From CAYUYV01 sp964561475 (GTDB taxonomy: Bacteria; Pseudomonadota; Alphaproteobacteria; JAJFIK01): 64,000 nt of DNA. The stretch is from contig CAZLPU010000012.1 of assembly GCA_964561475.1 (NCBI GenBank), positions 11,195-75,194 of the forward strand, read 5' to 3'. A program made the position numbers and the translations under genes. This document shows, in pieces, positions 61,901 to 63,806 of the stretch. Under the pieces are notes generated by a model. That model ran no database searches, had not been told where the DNA came from, and saw only the letters and a program-made list of their open reading frames with translations. How positions within the stretch are numbered: the stretch's first letter is position 1; each line of letters begins with the position of its first letter.

Positions 61901-63806
61901 GAACACCACTCAGGCAACGGACGATATCTTCGGTGGTCAGGGCAATGACCGCATCGAGACCGGCGCGGGTGATGACACGCTCCAGGGCGGTGAGGGGAAC
62001 GACACCCTGAATGGCGGCGCCGATAACGATACCTTCATTATGGAGAGCGGCTTTGGGACCGATCGTATAGACGGCGGTTCCGATGGTACGGACAAGGATA
62101 TCCTTGACCTGTCCCGGGTGACCGGCGGGCTCTCATTTGCCGGCTCGAACCTGTTCCAGGGCAGGGCGCCGGTCGTCTCCATCATTGACCAAAGCGATGC
62201 GGCCACCTTCACGGAGATCGAGACGATCATCAGTGGTGATGGTCATGACGTCTTCGCATCCGGCTATGCGCTGAAAGATGTCGAGTCGATCGCCATGGGC
62301 GACGGGGACGATACCTTCTCCTGGGCGACGTTCCGGGGGGATATGCTCGACATTGATGGCGGCGACGGCAATGACGTCGTCAAGATCGGCGGCAATACCG
62401 GATCGGGTTCCACCGGCTTGATCGACGGCACGGTTTCCGGCGGCGCAGGCGTGGACACACTGGCCTTGGGAGTGACGAATGGCGCGAACGGGGCGACCGG
62501 ATTCAATCTGTTGGTCACGGGCGAGGAAAAAGGATCTCTGAGCGGTACAGTGACCTACCGGGATGCCCAAGGTCCGGTGACGGACTTTACCGGGTTCGAG
62601 GCCTTCACGTTCACCAACTTCCGGAATGACAAAGCCAATAACGATTTCATTGATGCCAGCGTCATGACCACCGGCCTGGTGCTCAACACCGAGAACGGCG
62701 ACGATACAGTGCTCTTCGGCAGCGGCGATGACCGCTTCAAGGTTACGAAAAAGGGCTTTGGCCAGGATGAGGTCGATGGCGGGGCGGGGACCGACGTCCT
62801 CGATCTCACGCGTCTGCGCGGCACTCAGACCACCAACCTTTCTTTCACCGGCTCGAACCTGTTCCAGAGCAGCGCGCCGGTGGTGTCCGCGGAGGGCCAG
62901 ACCGACCAGATCACCTTCACCGGGTTTGAGAAGATCCTCAGTGGCAGCGGCCATGATGTCTTCACCTCGGGCTATGCCCTCCGGGACCTTCAGAAGATTT
63001 CCATGGGCGGGGGGAATGATACCTTCTCTTGGCTGACTTTCCTGGGGGATGCCTTGAACATCGAGGCGGGCTCCGGCGATGATACCGTTGAGGTCGGCGG
63101 GAGTATTGGATCGGGCGGAACCGGATTGATTGAGGGCACCGTGTCCGGCGGTGACGGCACGGATACCCTGGCGCTGCGTTTCACCACTGGTCAGGGAACC
63201 GGTTTCAGGTTGACCTTTGACGGCGATACCAGCGGCACCGTGACCTATATTGACGGCGCGGAAACGGTGACGGTGTTCAACAGTTTCGAAGTCTTCACCT
63301 TCGGTGACTTCCAGAACGATCCGAACAACAACGATGTCGTCGATGCCAGCGCATCAACCAGAGGGCTGACAATCAACACGGCACGGGGCAACGACAGCGT
63401 TCTGGGTGGTTCGGGCAGAGACGATATCAATGGCGGGCGTGGCAACGACACCCTGGATGGCGGTGCCGGCAACGATACGCTGACCGGCGGGGACGGAGAT
63501 GATCTCCTCCTTCAGACCGGTCCGAACAGCGGTTCCAACCTCCTCTCCGGCGGCGCGGGTAACAACACCTTCCTCTTCGACGACAATGGTCTTGATCAGA
63601 ACAATAGGATCACGGACTTCACCGATGGGGCAGATATCATCGCTCTGCGTACGGCGGGCCGTATCGACAGCATTGAAGATCTGACGATCATTCAGGATGG
63701 GATCGACACCCGCATCACCTTCAACGACCCGGCAGACACCGGCTCGATCACCCTGAAGGCTTTCGACGCCAGCCTGCTGGACACCACCGATTTCGACTTG
63801 ATTTAG
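31014..63806 (+). CDS. Giant RTX protein (10,930 aa) with lipase-like and self-processing modules
   Basis: One uninterrupted frame of 32,793 bases encodes 10,930 residues, roughly 1.1 MDa, acidic and Gly/Asp-rich; I saw no cysteine when reading it. In order: an N-terminal beta domain and Gly/Thr linker; cadherin-like and two VCBS-like units (~330-675); a lipase-like domain with GHSLGGG (Ser829); a first RTX block (~1200-1260); an FrpC-like module at ~1772; a long unique region; an RTX mosaic (~2616-4070); nine tandem repeats (~4245-5515); more RTX; cadherin-like blocks (~7018-7750 and ~8260-9990); a Calx-beta domain; duplicated 236-aa modules; final RTX nonamers and a type I secretion signal. 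It is expected to be exported by a type I system and to fold in calcium outside the cell. Role could be adhesin, enzyme-bearing surface protein or toxin. No exporter genes are in the window. Confidence 0.97.
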   Translation: MALSVNYTFNGQGNWSLDAISGASSDGGLIQVSVPVGSTIEAAFLYASTSDQLGLGRSVDPSVVFAGTLVDSASFTSLGNARDGAADGMDLVAYRANVTSLVQAQVGGGSATTFDFAVDPVAGADADLILDGYALAVVYSNPAEEERTIHFLDGFSDPTGDAFTITFDEPVDVGADNFSALLSLGIGGSQQPSSGDAQYTQVAVDGRTLTASAGGSDDGQNLGLGGLITIGGLGDDPANLSDLSARGDNSRADDELYDLGQGNTADAQPFLTDGSTQVTITTVNPSDTNNVFFAGINVTGSSATGDTGTGGTGTGDSGDDGTGDPQPNRPPFAVGDTARTDEDTPLAGIALLANDSDPDADDELGILSVGGAEGIVSIISAGSVSYDPDEAFQYLAQDETETDEFTYTIIDPDGATDTATVRVTITGLNDEVVITEEDLVGEIIGVAESVTLTDMGTLSFEDVDLADVHTASAEYLSSTHTEQLGMLEASITTDTTETGTGGVVTWEFSVPNDDIRFLALDETVTETHTITLTDDQGSTETRDVAVTITGINDDVIITEEDLFGDLAEDAASPLLTDSGTLVFEDADLSDTHTASIDFVSSNLGSQIGQITVDVTVDTTDTGTGGEVTWDYSVENKAVQFLDTGETVTETYTITLTDDQGSTETRDLVVTITGQDEEPARPPSGELYLAILAMDSYNREYENVLELPGSRIGDARILPRSTIIDPDGSVYTNWQASGFYAVAYDTSGVGAITDPIVISYRGTNPSPDPDFFESPLWNDINNGWAAGGGWLDPIVGGQEGQAAIALDFYNAVREDQGFTDSGFITTTGHSLGGGLGGLVANVYNEQALLFDHMPYEDVSRTLIEAAENDQALQDRYFEGSPPPSLSDTGINALSAEGEILSLLRNLFSSDYTELPTYSGTRDRVSLHSMSMLVHLLWAQDNEKTDWQIIGDELWDAWFDSSIAETIPTISDFVGELGANGEVLRSGIAYSALDSGERPFGDTAIWSLFNDADDLGIAISQGPSEIFDDFVEFDPSVFGSFQLIKDVKQSLADFAVQYAGALAVLDVEGDMAAREGVLELNGARTLIAFDASDALWRDQLGLTERIEPYNLENFRNAIFAQTDDNLLDTFERWTGLETLEELAKEGWDADMADIFDRFHLRTKDDTTIYILPERVLGPAMGRGNEASVDVFIGATLSEDITGTQGNDLLFASDGNDTIDGSMGDDVINAGNGNDSIIGNDGKNLLVGGDGEDTLDYGGGASGNVLTITLSPELSDESFGLFDQPTVQVRVEGTSSTGAAVEDLVFGIEEITLGDKADHITIGKEQLVDIFREDLVIDLGDPTGGGSDGDTLSFDTSEGSLFEGQGVFYRDGSVQVTVPGATYGYLATNFLGIGQPAAVAGLLALEDIAIPFDRVVFKGVDNVTLTEFDDRFSLTSSDEGSHSGSGEIKAGAGRDVIYISSVAEGDLTVDGGEDNDIVIVTGGDGVTVAGGLGRDVVINTTPGGRLYGDVVTGQVENPDGTLGGVPETGDNADLFWFAPDTTIFDPQKDDVLTFYGVPLTGGDANGSSLSLLFGAMAGPFFREIFGAVGGGFANFSFGLALATGFKSLTFFDTWLPNIVYIVTADSEGGRPTLALANMTDILFRIATGQDVADSIDLGDGEVGFTGFQTVRDFGFASSDLFGGPDVFDFNGGFRSYEDSLFDDVGDFGMLFNFPDIFSIIMGGIGALASNIISATPILNFMFAAYDALQAANAAYWVAGAAVRLSKGVGWAAGIDPLVIDLDGDGIETIAVEDGDIFFDLDLDLFAEKTGWLAGDDGFLVRDLNDNGRIDDLSEMFGGQFDGGYADLAQHDLAENGGNGDGKITAADQVWSELLIWQDRNEDGVTDAGELYTLESIGIVSIDLTFQPLDLMTPQGAELLATGFVEFADGSTTRMFEAIFESLETFTRYAGESGKAAWQQDLNVDSRGYGSMTDLSVAMANDIEFSVIVADVAASMTEPDYLALRDQIGPVLSYWGQTLETTRELIPVLLSEDENGSISLADYGVYVEDEAGGYWTLSSGDPVTDANGNPIARATLEDVLAQGEAAGETWRLEQAWSPASRGSEVQFRDNAPYLMRLVDGRAVIDDYGIQNDDGSWRLASGRDIVDDNGVAIALPSVDDILRQAKAEGQEWRVEDIGFNRYAAIEVEEIGIRVTDGIVVDYTIEVTDQDGSFFVWARNLDRALELQFKTGDSREFNLRNFAVDFDTLDEVGSSDDSTFRVELLTPGQFHFATSLAGIDFRPEMLTATLDNTTGLIDYKVVEGGSYTASEAEFISVIDPMIELVEVSMQQYFLTSRRMAVRLALQEGLSEYADGLEYNVEEDAYRPTTDRELAPMFEAIFARAPATNENDAVFDYLVQWNAILGQVFPDYQPADKRFFFDSGVALDQPYVMQMLITAFENVGVDLDIFAVANAFSIDERRIVTHTSDETEVRGHDGTNFFYLTGGNQTVIGSFEADAQEFDNANQVDIYFVGKDAGDDYIYDRDLGDRDQLRFTSIRSDEVKAVRDGEDLVLYYNDGANFVRLTDQFLGELNPILGNGQRTQTGVDEIIFANSEVWDRYRMAFAVVDFERAALDEADAYFGSGSGDILFGGLGNDFLSGGAGGDTYIIEAGHGHDVIDDLGNFSFGPVQAGMDFLMFRGDITQDTVRLTRDGASENLLITLLDPDGNPTGDSVELVGQFGGIRLNLGAFSEIIGSDDGLDFIAPNLIEKIIFEKGTTLDYVDIVDRVIANAKTDGDDAIYGMLNDNTLDGGAGDDFLTGGSGYDIYIYGRDYGKDVVFDEDFASSLFGPKDDLLRFTDDLRWTDFDFLRDGPGDTLTLQVKGTEDQLILTDYLEEIILVGYLNLIEEIEFGDGTVWNYLKLLQHYVEIAKTDGNDLIYGFETISDRIDGGLGNDRLEGQSGNDVYVFAPGYGTDTILDTSGTEQVEFAGVLTSDIEFSRTALDLILTIRDTGDQVILENQYVRAGQQQFAVEFFQFDDRTLEFTDFNPEDIDLVGTNAGETITGSNFAEVLDGRGGNDLLVGGDGGDTYLFDVGYGEDVIVDVRVRAAWTDRPGIIVPVDDVVKFGDDITRDNVVFTKDGNDLVISVLERTDTLRIRNQFLDLDNGVERFEFSDGGFLSIADVEEQLNIEGGNRGDNIIVGNPDAPNVLDGRQGDDTLIGGTAEDIYAFGADYDFDQIVEQADAEGVIDQVQFGASVTRDVLRVTRNGDDLIIDLGNGADVLTIVGGLGSTRIEQFRFGDGSILTLEEIIDRMLTGGDGDEELTGLDNRDDTLSGGAGSDALLGGGGDDTYRFGFGDGSDSISDTAGIDRLVFGTGITPEVLSFETVDGDLLIRLEATGERIVILGGYSANPVETFVFEDGTQLSIEEVRAIILDTRTNTGQDILDTRVFETSLPLEPGPGHDRVILGQDAQVIIRMGDGIDRIEMASGTTQATLILPDFSSAQAVVRFADGSGDDLVVSFPDSGDQLVIVGALGSGALPVLQFVNGAVWGAAEIVQAAVNAQITPGDDIVLGSDRADVIEAAQGDDQLRGGRGDDIYRFVRRDGQDVIEDEQGFDRLELTGYRPEEVRVERLAADRDDLILTFLDEDDAVIIRNAVIDSVDFSNGTSWSRDTLLDLANAVGSDTDDLLIGTPGDEVYFPGFGNDVIVDGTGEDVYTFARGDGQDRIQSNGAADGFGVIRFDAGIALEDVTAKRDADGNIILLIAGGDDRLTLIDPTQDPDAIVGTLLFSDGRSLDIAGVARNLPGTDSDDHIIIASGAVATGTDIFGREGNDWLETGRGPDVLYAGLGNDLLQGHSGGDTYFFALGDGQDTIADVELVADDVIDRIRFEAGILPEDIRFLSVGPADLVIGIGDGEDRLTIRDMFADVGRDARIEEFAFATAEAWTFAEIIDRATVGTAGDDIIDLGTEIAIDAVLQGNEGNDRLAGGQGDSTYLFNLGDGRDEIVEAGNWSQSSDALVFGPGILAGDLVAVQQGDDLLLRIVGSQDQVLIRDQFRLIRTPVETFRFDDGTAVTWEDLVTQLVSEDAAQRLLHPSTPDTNPFTDPAFARENAGDGSSGGGDTGGSSGGGTGTGNLPRTLTGTNGVVDVFEFFVPELDDAAALTTIVGFETGDLGDKLDIRLADGLTGDVVARQEGADTYIYFAGAGTFDLEGARQLIRLRDVAIDALTLGNFNGAPFETAQPQVIVGTDSPESLVGSWGDDDIRGAGGEDTLEGRQGNDFLRGQDESDIYFFELGFGQDIVSDAGWTSGTSGSTADVIEFGAGITAADLIVTGSGGDLIITVRGTGDSIRIESTLTNDDFRIETVRFADGSSLTHGDLTALAFAPTDADQRIDGSYDAERIDGGADNDSIYAGSGTDTLIGGTGNDFLRGQSENDLYVFELGFGQDIVSDAGWTSGTSGSVDDVIQLGAGIDPADLIVRAVGADLLLTFQDSEDRIRIQNALSNDDFRIETIRFDDGTILTHADLLARAFVPTPADQRFDGSIYAETFDAGAGNDSIFAGSASDILIGGTGNDFLRGQNENDTYIFELGFGQDIVSDAGWTSGSSGSTGDVIEFGAGITQADLIVTADGADLILALQGTEDRIRIDQTFSNDDYRIETVRFANGSTLSHADLVALAFVPSADNQRFDGGFDAERLEGGPGADTIVGNDGADTLIGGTGRDFLRGGSQNDTYIFEAGFGQDIVSDAGWSSQAGIDAIAFGAGLEAADLTVRHSVGDLILGFEGSTDSIRIENTLTSSEYRIETVQFADGTVLSHADLLALAYAATPDDQRIDGGYDAEVIATGAGNDTLVGNDGSDTLTGGTGDDVLRGGSQNDTYVFELGFGQDLVSDAGWSSQAGTDTIAFGAGINAADLNVTQILGDLVLSFQGQPDTIRIDNTLTNSEYRIEIVQFADGTNLTHADLAALAFAPSGADQRIDGGYDGENIDAGGGNDTIIASDGADTLTGGTGDDFLRGGSQNDTYVFQLGFGQDIVSDAGWSSQAGTDVIEFGAGVDAADLVVTRNMSDLFLGFQGTTDRIQIENTITNSEYRIETVRFADGTTFSHGDLLALVPAPSTDDEPINGGSGAEDLDGGAGNDTITGNDGADTLTGGTGDDFLRGGDQNDTYVFEAGFGRDIVSDDGWSSTSGADVIEFGAGLDVANLIVTDLDGDLVLSFQGTTDSVRIDNTINNADFRIETVTFADGTALTHAQLTSLAWTPTPADQRIDGGYDAEVIDGGAGNDTIIARNGADRLIGGAGNDFLRGGDQNDTYVFEVGFGQDIISEDGWSSNSGADVIEFGVGISSSDLIVTEAFGDLTLSFAGSTDRVRIESTVNNADFRVETVRFADGATFSHGDLTALAWAPRDIDQRIAGGYDAEVLDAGAGEDAIFGNSGADTLIGGTGNDFLSGGDQSDTYVFEAGFGQDLVSDNGRSSNSGADAIEFGVGINAADLIVTEVVSGLLLSFTNSTDTVLIENTLTNADFRIETVRFDDGTALSHQELAARAAAALAGDNETLTGSVGQDTIEAGAGNDLVDGLDNDDSLNGGAGDDTLEGGVGNDTLNGGSGLDVLSDAIGNDVYVFLPGDGQDSISDLAGTDAIILGGGILEAGVLVEQDSGGTDLFIRFQGNEDRIRIIGALTNPDQIIEELRFESGAIWTFEQLLDASQTSTDGPDLIFGTEANDSLEGGLGDDTLNGRGGNDSLSGGAGADNLSGGEGNDDLDGGTGPDLLQGGAGDDTYRYDAGDGQTVIDDASGLDRIVFGPSVDPMDVSVRKTATGLELRFAGSEDRLTIENALEGSGAIETVTFGDGTQWDAAELLRRATSGTPADDQYTGSNAADTLVGLGGDDTLTGLGGNDLLDGGADDDSLDGGAGADELRGGLGTDALTGGTGGDFYVFAAGDGTDTIDDRGDGAVDTLRIEGYGLEDLRFSKTGPDGDDLTIRFSGSTDRIVVKGTFASANAGQIERFEIAGTGVVLSLEDIEARVQPDVGADGSVLYGDDGNNELTGGPLADYLEGGAGSDTLLGGDGADIFGDIVADTAVDTHTGGAGRDTYRYLPTFEISADIAEDIITDFEPGDGGDIIRLVASTPNPFESGRLQLVQDGADTLIRLNNDDGSGRSVLRLVNVDVGQLTAANFGGVALERDTSGISDGEDGNEIDGGPLGDLIFGNGGADTINGFGGDDALAGGADGDVILGGFGDDRIAGEAGHDDLAGGAGNDTLTGGPGNDLLAGGDDEAQFSGNDIFQGGLGDDTLRGGDENDIYLFGANDGQDVLSDTGGTDLIEFDATVLADAVSVVQLGEDLELRVEGGTTRVLLVGALSAPDGTDIETIAFSDATTWDRAELLARAMTASDGDDALEILIGNELDGLGGNDTLTGSAGNDTLTGSGGDDLLRGRGGDDTYVFGLGDGQDVIEDSLGDNILLLGTGIAPEDVRLVSGLPTISLEIIGTGDRIDLGWGPDAAMAIREVRFESGAIWTAQMLVEMALTATGGDDVIFGTDGAEILTGLGGDDRLVGLGGADDLSGGAGVDLLEGGNGDDTYRFNLGDDQDRINDTGGASDVLVFGTGILPGDIRVTQSSDGGAVILSVGTDGDRVRIDNALEGGRIETIRFEDGTAWSVANLLAQVPTPLDDFIFGDENGNPLEGGLGDDRLSGRDGNDIYRFTAGDGRDIIRDASASGADQLVIVGYTIDELRFTQLGTDSSDLAIQFPGSDDQIIIADGLSTNGRGIEQIILEDDGTVLTIPNIVALLVDAQSSDGDDVIFGSNGADDLAGGPGNDLLVGLDGNDIYRYARGDGDDRIDALGRGNSELRLTDYTLDDLVSAVRAGPDSLDLVLSFATPGDRIVLVDALGGANGSPGSLAIRFADNVVWDRADMRARALQDVQSDGDDNVYGFDGADFFDLSLGGDFASGRQGADRYVFELGDGHDTIEDAVASTSDTDILQLVGLASDDATVSRLFRGSDTVVIEFAGNDQDSLTVIDALADDGRSVEQIVFDDGTIWTRETILSLLENNAPVANDDGFFVVTTGVELLIERSDVLTNDFDTDNDPLRIVEVDATPDGSALLDADGTIRFTSADGFTGATTIRYRITDDRNAFAEAEINVNVRPVAEAIDDDGFTVAEDDFLTIRVERLLSNDIDGDRMIVGQVFDAVGGTVSLSSDGNIGFTPDADYFGPAQFSYAANTPEGGRAEAVVYIDVTPVNDAPIALADRDFKTEEGMAFTISPAALTANDTDIDGDQLTVQSVQSSADLFASIDADGNIAINPVENFFGDATFSYAVADPAGETATATVTVTVVPVNDAPEAVDDRFELTQAGEPILEDNPIVLSVDRLTANDIDLDGDDLALVAVRSIDGGRATLLDNQTVLFEPGANFFGEASFRYTVEDGQGGSSSATTTIVYQAVNDRPVAGNDSYRDEDLLVLRGRQDEPLTIPIIELLKNDFDVEGFAVTFENATGAVNGDLVVENGSIIFTPDPGYFGEATFGYSITDPEGLVDGAEVTLNFSGTGELPPEAVSDQILVPEDIPTVIRLDTLVANDTDQDGDELEIIAWRPLNGLGDVFTFGGAAAGPLNGTIEVDADNNLLFTPFIDATVSSGFVYLVTDRSEGTAEGFVDIVIVPSNDDPTVVEDFGFVTPFDIPLVIPVADLVFNDFDIEQADTDGDGTIDADLDDPDRPRPTFVGVDAILDPLELAQGNRVNVGAFEILEFRGEEFLAARFDPGFTGPVTIEYRIADEEGLEDTGFAYAHVADFYDGELTGTPFIDYLEGNALDEVIRGYRRDDWVVALEGNDTIETGLGADLIEAGPGDDVIDPGDDGDEVRGGEGFDTVLFSGSNVGVRADLSTLVGQGGFAQGDLYVDIEAFEGSGFGDTLGGDEAGNRLVGLGGNDSLEGRDGQDTLEGGDGDDTLDGGLGADDLDGGAGTDTATYFFSGAGVEVSLAEGAASGGWAEGDTLAGIENLTGSDFDDTLEGDDLDNVLSGGRGVDILTGNGGDDVLIGGRGGDVLQGGEGIDTVDYALSNAGIVIDLRDGIATGGDAEGDTFSSIEIIQASFQADELRGDEGDNRFRGSRGADIIDGRGGFDTADYAKADEAVAVDLSLGQGLAGEALGDQLFSIEKLIGSVHNDTLTGGAGAEVFDGLFGNDLLRGGFGSDDYLFGFDSAEDVIEEIGDADDIDRLVLDAALAPKDVSVLRNSDDLFIEFERDDGFLIDTVTVTNHFLGTETGLEQIVFADGTIWDRAAIEDLLRLGRFNAADDIFRLGIEDEVALIDPAELIRNDAEEGVDDLVLVSVQNAQFGTVTVNADGQIEFLGAQDHFGDAFFTYTVRDPLGRESTARVEVNLSPVNDAPVANDDPLVYGVEDVPLRIRVENLLANDFDVDGDNEQEGLRIIAATPLVNLDGEPLRPYKDPDYQGAATDATWRLDGPYIEFLSRPDHFGFAGFSYVLADNDGATDTADVEIYFAPVNDAPRIRRGAESAKLEETTQFTVDQLMAKVYDVEGDAVEFVGLSIGADGNASTNGVEAFDPDTGIINFVPFALGKASIAFDVIDARGAEATLEFNIEVRPQNLPPVARDDYGIRALEDETITIDPSVLLANDSDPDDDPLFFQEVYRFAENGKVRVTEDGLIEFAVRPDFNGTASFEYTINDGRGGTDSATAYITVLPRNSGPELRNDVVFGLEDGPQFVIPAEAFGNDRDVDGDVIFFQQTDLLGNLAYRFLAPDYTVEAKASNNTELPDWLFFDPATLTFSGIMPVDSDEPVEVAVFLTDPSNGAVHPFRFSFDRDDADDLVAGFSVEEVVLGGFQVREAFAWTPDDNNDGVAIFDISAGSFSASVIGGRPLPDWLNFDAETRTLEPSGFDPDEDAGLARVQIVFTPDPLPELPEDDYRATDGGFTLEFVLDPAQPIDPAINALLANDTLLEAQGLFGLDLANAAGLTATRESGAPLDSWLTFDPDTLSFTGTPPSHYVGAVPVRIEVPAGGGLPAMSIITEVVVDETFTVDPDDSGGISVSDVPERINLVTPTDFNGSVAFTYDANDEKGGESETPAIIVFNVRPQRELPVAVTDTVDLFENGSVTIAVTDLLINDRDDDGDPLQVVGLGGSDNAVVSVGLETVTVAAPVSLTPLPGGTWSATLEDGSDLPDWMTIDPDTGVLTAVVPLDAQGDFAIQFTNSDDTTSQSALETVAFDGDANATLTYTPNAGFAGLDTVTYTLGDGSEGTVQGVIVLDVASLLDPPVAETDQLSVLEDSQLLVDPADLLANDFDVDGDPIRFLSVQDAVNGTVTFDSGQIIFTPTPDFDGAASFTYTVTDDTHGESAGLVNVSVISTNRAPEAVTDVFETIEDTPFEFTIDDLLANDTDLDGDAISFVSLQSSIDDARILELPDGRYQFVPDENINGERSFGYSITDGRLTSRGTITFDIEAVNDAPIANPDGPFYGDQDTPFAIDFADLLFNDRDVEGDSFRIVEVFDGDNGTVTRDGDTAVFLGREGYFGDGGFHYRVTDEFGATSLGYASVLVFPLFDVPVAVSDAGFEVLEDSFIDIDPATLLANDQIPLGSEVIFLGLTGPGVTELENGFYRVTPEADFFGELTLRYALTNETGFEVPTTVTIDVLPVSDAPVAVPDELTVEENASLVIFTTALTDNDFDVDRQAIELTRILETRNVSVEDLGNGQLVITPDANFSGVAWFDYELKDSTGIAATGRVTVTVGDINNAPVIGEVALLEGVEDTPFLATFANDLISDPDNDVLLVELRGPEGEALPEWLTFDAETLTLSGNPPQDFNGDVLLELSASDGQAETTAAVTVRIAPVNDAPVAGEDEATTDEDTALTVIAVLDNDTDVDGDTLTVTGFQTSETLGVVTDNGDGTFGYDPNGLFEGLADGETATDSFTTTISDGNGATDTASVVITVTGANDAPIAVDDSANTDEDTLLAGDVSTNDSDIDGDGLTFAELNGPSNGTLDLMADGTFTYVPNADFFGSDSFFYTVSDGTLSDTATVTITVNPVDEPNEVTIDATGNAAEGGTNGLFTVRLDEVAQTDTTVTYAVGGSAAAGSDYQSLSGTVVIAAGTTAATITVEVIDDAEVETEEEIILTLTEALGDANVALGATTQATITLTSDDAGAGTGLLVLEGNDGRAQPYLTSPDLIGVAGNTASVLNGAVGGPGTDPGSLAFTQASNGWNTTKNILLTNQNVPVTGAIEATLDQYVQAEVNLGTQLGAVDLTILDAKRGTILTGSGDDVIDLSLVTNGGAWTNSFFIETGDGMDTVTVRNGAVQNQADDATQATITDGRFTTITLELGEGDDTLQNTTQATDDIFGGQGNDRIETGAGDDTLQGGEGNDTLNGGADNDTFIMESGFGTDRIDGGSDGTDKDILDLSRVTGGLSFAGSNLFQGRAPVVSIIDQSDAATFTEIETIISGDGHDVFASGYALKDVESIAMGDGDDTFSWATFRGDMLDIDGGDGNDVVKIGGNTGSGSTGLIDGTVSGGAGVDTLALGVTNGANGATGFNLLVTGEEKGSLSGTVTYRDAQGPVTDFTGFEAFTFTNFRNDKANNDFIDASVMTTGLVLNTENGDDTVLFGSGDDRFKVTKKGFGQDEVDGGAGTDVLDLTRLRGTQTTNLSFTGSNLFQSSAPVVSAEGQTDQITFTGFEKILSGSGHDVFTSGYALRDLQKISMGGGNDTFSWLTFLGDALNIEAGSGDDTVEVGGSIGSGGTGLIEGTVSGGDGTDTLALRFTTGQGTGFRLTFDGDTSGTVTYIDGAETVTVFNSFEVFTFGDFQNDPNNNDVVDASASTRGLTINTARGNDSVLGGSGRDDINGGRGNDTLDGGAGNDTLTGGDGDDLLLQTGPNSGSNLLSGGAGNNTFLFDDNGLDQNNRITDFTDGADIIALRTAGRIDSIEDLTIIQDGIDTRITFNDPADTGSITLKAFDASLLDTTDFDLI
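32308..33036 (+). repeat. Giant protein: two tandem VCBS-like domains
   Basis: Two units of ~120 residues (about 32308-32667 and 32668-33036) share VVITEEDL/VIITEEDL starts, DTTxTGTGG in the middle and TLTDDQGSTETRD near the end. The DNA of the last part is nearly identical between copies, which indicates a fairly recent duplication. Confidence 0.8.
33048..34560 (+). other. Giant protein: lipase-like alpha/beta hydrolase domain
   Basis: Residues ~679-1180 include an oxyanion/strand segment VISYRGTNP, the nucleophile elbow TTGHSLGGGLGGLVAN with Ser829, and a later RVSLHSM with His926 as a likely base. The pattern matches class 3 lipases and related RTX-borne lipases or phospholipases. The acidic triad member was not located with confidence. 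Confidence 0.7.
34611..34790 (+). repeat. Giant protein: first RTX calcium-binding block
   Basis: Residues ~1200-1259 carry GGxGxD-type nonamers (GNDLLFASDGNDTIDG, GGDGEDTLDYGGG). It directly follows the lipase-like domain and probably makes its folding calcium-dependent. Confidence 0.8.
36327..36720 (+). other. Giant protein: FrpC-like self-processing module
   Basis: From residue 1772 the sequence DPLVIDLDGDGIETI is followed by LNDNGRIDDLSEMFGG, NGDGKITAADQVW and WQDRNEDGVTDAGEL. This order of EF-hand-like calcium loops matches the self-processing module of Neisseria FrpC, which cleaves an Asp-Pro bond at its N-terminal edge when calcium binds. Asp1772-Pro1773 is the equivalent bond here. 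Confidence 0.65.
38860..43230 (+). repeat. Giant protein: irregular RTX and haemolysin-related mosaic
   Basis: About ten units of RTX nonamers followed by a 'YxFxxGxGxDxI.D' strand segment and a 'V.F.DGT.W' end, typical of haemolysin-type calcium-binding-related domains. Units are diverged from each other, unlike the array that follows. Confidence 0.8.
43371..43650 (+). other. Giant protein: internal segment resembling a type I secretion signal (1)
   Basis: Residues ~4120-4212, after a Gly/Ser linker, read VDVFEFFVPELDD, IVGFETGDLGDKLDIRL and end LTLGNFNGAP. RTX C-terminal signals typically follow a pattern of a hydrophobic DxFxF strand, a 'DF..GD.I.L' turn and a 'L...NF' end. Here it is internal, so it may be a relic. 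Confidence 0.5.
43746..47560 (+). repeat. Giant protein: nine tandem repeats of 441 or 432 bp
   Basis: Units start at 43746, 44187, 44628, 45069, 45501, 45933, 46365, 46797 and 47229. The first three are 147 residues and contain DAGWTSGTSGS-type loops; the next five are 144 residues with SSQAG or SSxSGAD loops; the ninth ends early. Each has DFLRGG, GFGQDIVSD, a 'RIEN/IDNT' strand, RIETVRFADG and a GGYDAE linker. Confidence 0.93.
47575..52060 (+). repeat. Giant protein: second RTX block
   Basis: Residues ~5520-7015 contain dense GGxGxD clusters (for example NDSLNGGAGDDTLEGG and GNDLLDGGADDDSLDGG) with intervening haemolysin-related units. A secretion-signal-like segment interrupts it at 49191-49460. 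Confidence 0.85.
49191..49460 (+). other. Giant protein: internal segment resembling a type I secretion signal (2)
   Basis: Residues ~6060-6149 read DTYRYLPTFEIS, ITDFEPGDGGDIIRL, LQLVQDGADTLIRL and VDVGQLTAANFGG. This is the standard arrangement at the C-terminus of secreted RTX proteases and related proteins, here followed by thousands more residues. Confidence 0.65.
52066..54270 (+). repeat. Giant protein: first cadherin-like block
   Basis: About seven Ig/cadherin-like units of ~90-110 residues with the typical 'APVANDDGF', 'LLSNDIDGD' and 'DYFGPAQFSY' motifs. Such domains form calcium-stiffened rods. Confidence 0.85.
54289..55750 (+). repeat. Giant protein: third RTX block
   Basis: Residues ~7760-8246 hold RTX nonamers (GNDSLEGRDGQDTLEGG) with inserted 'ATYFFSGAGVEVSLAEGAA' type strands and a closing haemolysin-related unit. 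Confidence 0.85.
55790..60990 (+). repeat. Giant protein: second cadherin-like block
   Basis: Residues ~8260-9990 form a long tandem array of cadherin-like units ('NDAPVANDDP', 'LLANDFDVDGD'). Four dystroglycan-type inserts carry 'LPDWLxFD..TLTFSG' signatures at about 57205, 57520, 57840 and 60270. Confidence 0.85.
61006..61350 (+). other. Giant protein: Calx-beta domain
   Basis: Residues ~9999-10113 read VTIDATGNAAEGGTNGLFTV and ITVEVIDDAEVETEEEIILT, the start and calcium-binding end of a Calx-beta domain. Confidence 0.8.
62025..63410 (+). repeat. Giant protein: duplicated 236-aa module
   Basis: Two copies about 708 bases apart share GSNLFQ, APVVS, SGxGHDVFxSGYAL, DDTFSW/NDTFSW, TVSGG and GTVTYxD motifs. 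The region before it (about 61360-61920) is a unique beta-rich segment with no family assigned. Confidence 0.88.
63415..63806 (+). other. Giant protein: terminal RTX nonamers and C-terminal secretion signal
   Basis: Three consecutive nonamers (GGRGNDTLDGGAGNDTLTGG) precede residues ~10850-10930: NTFLFDD, ITDFTDGADIIAL and a hydrophobic end (LLDTTDFDLI). This fits an uncleaved C-terminal type I secretion signal. Confidence 0.8.
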
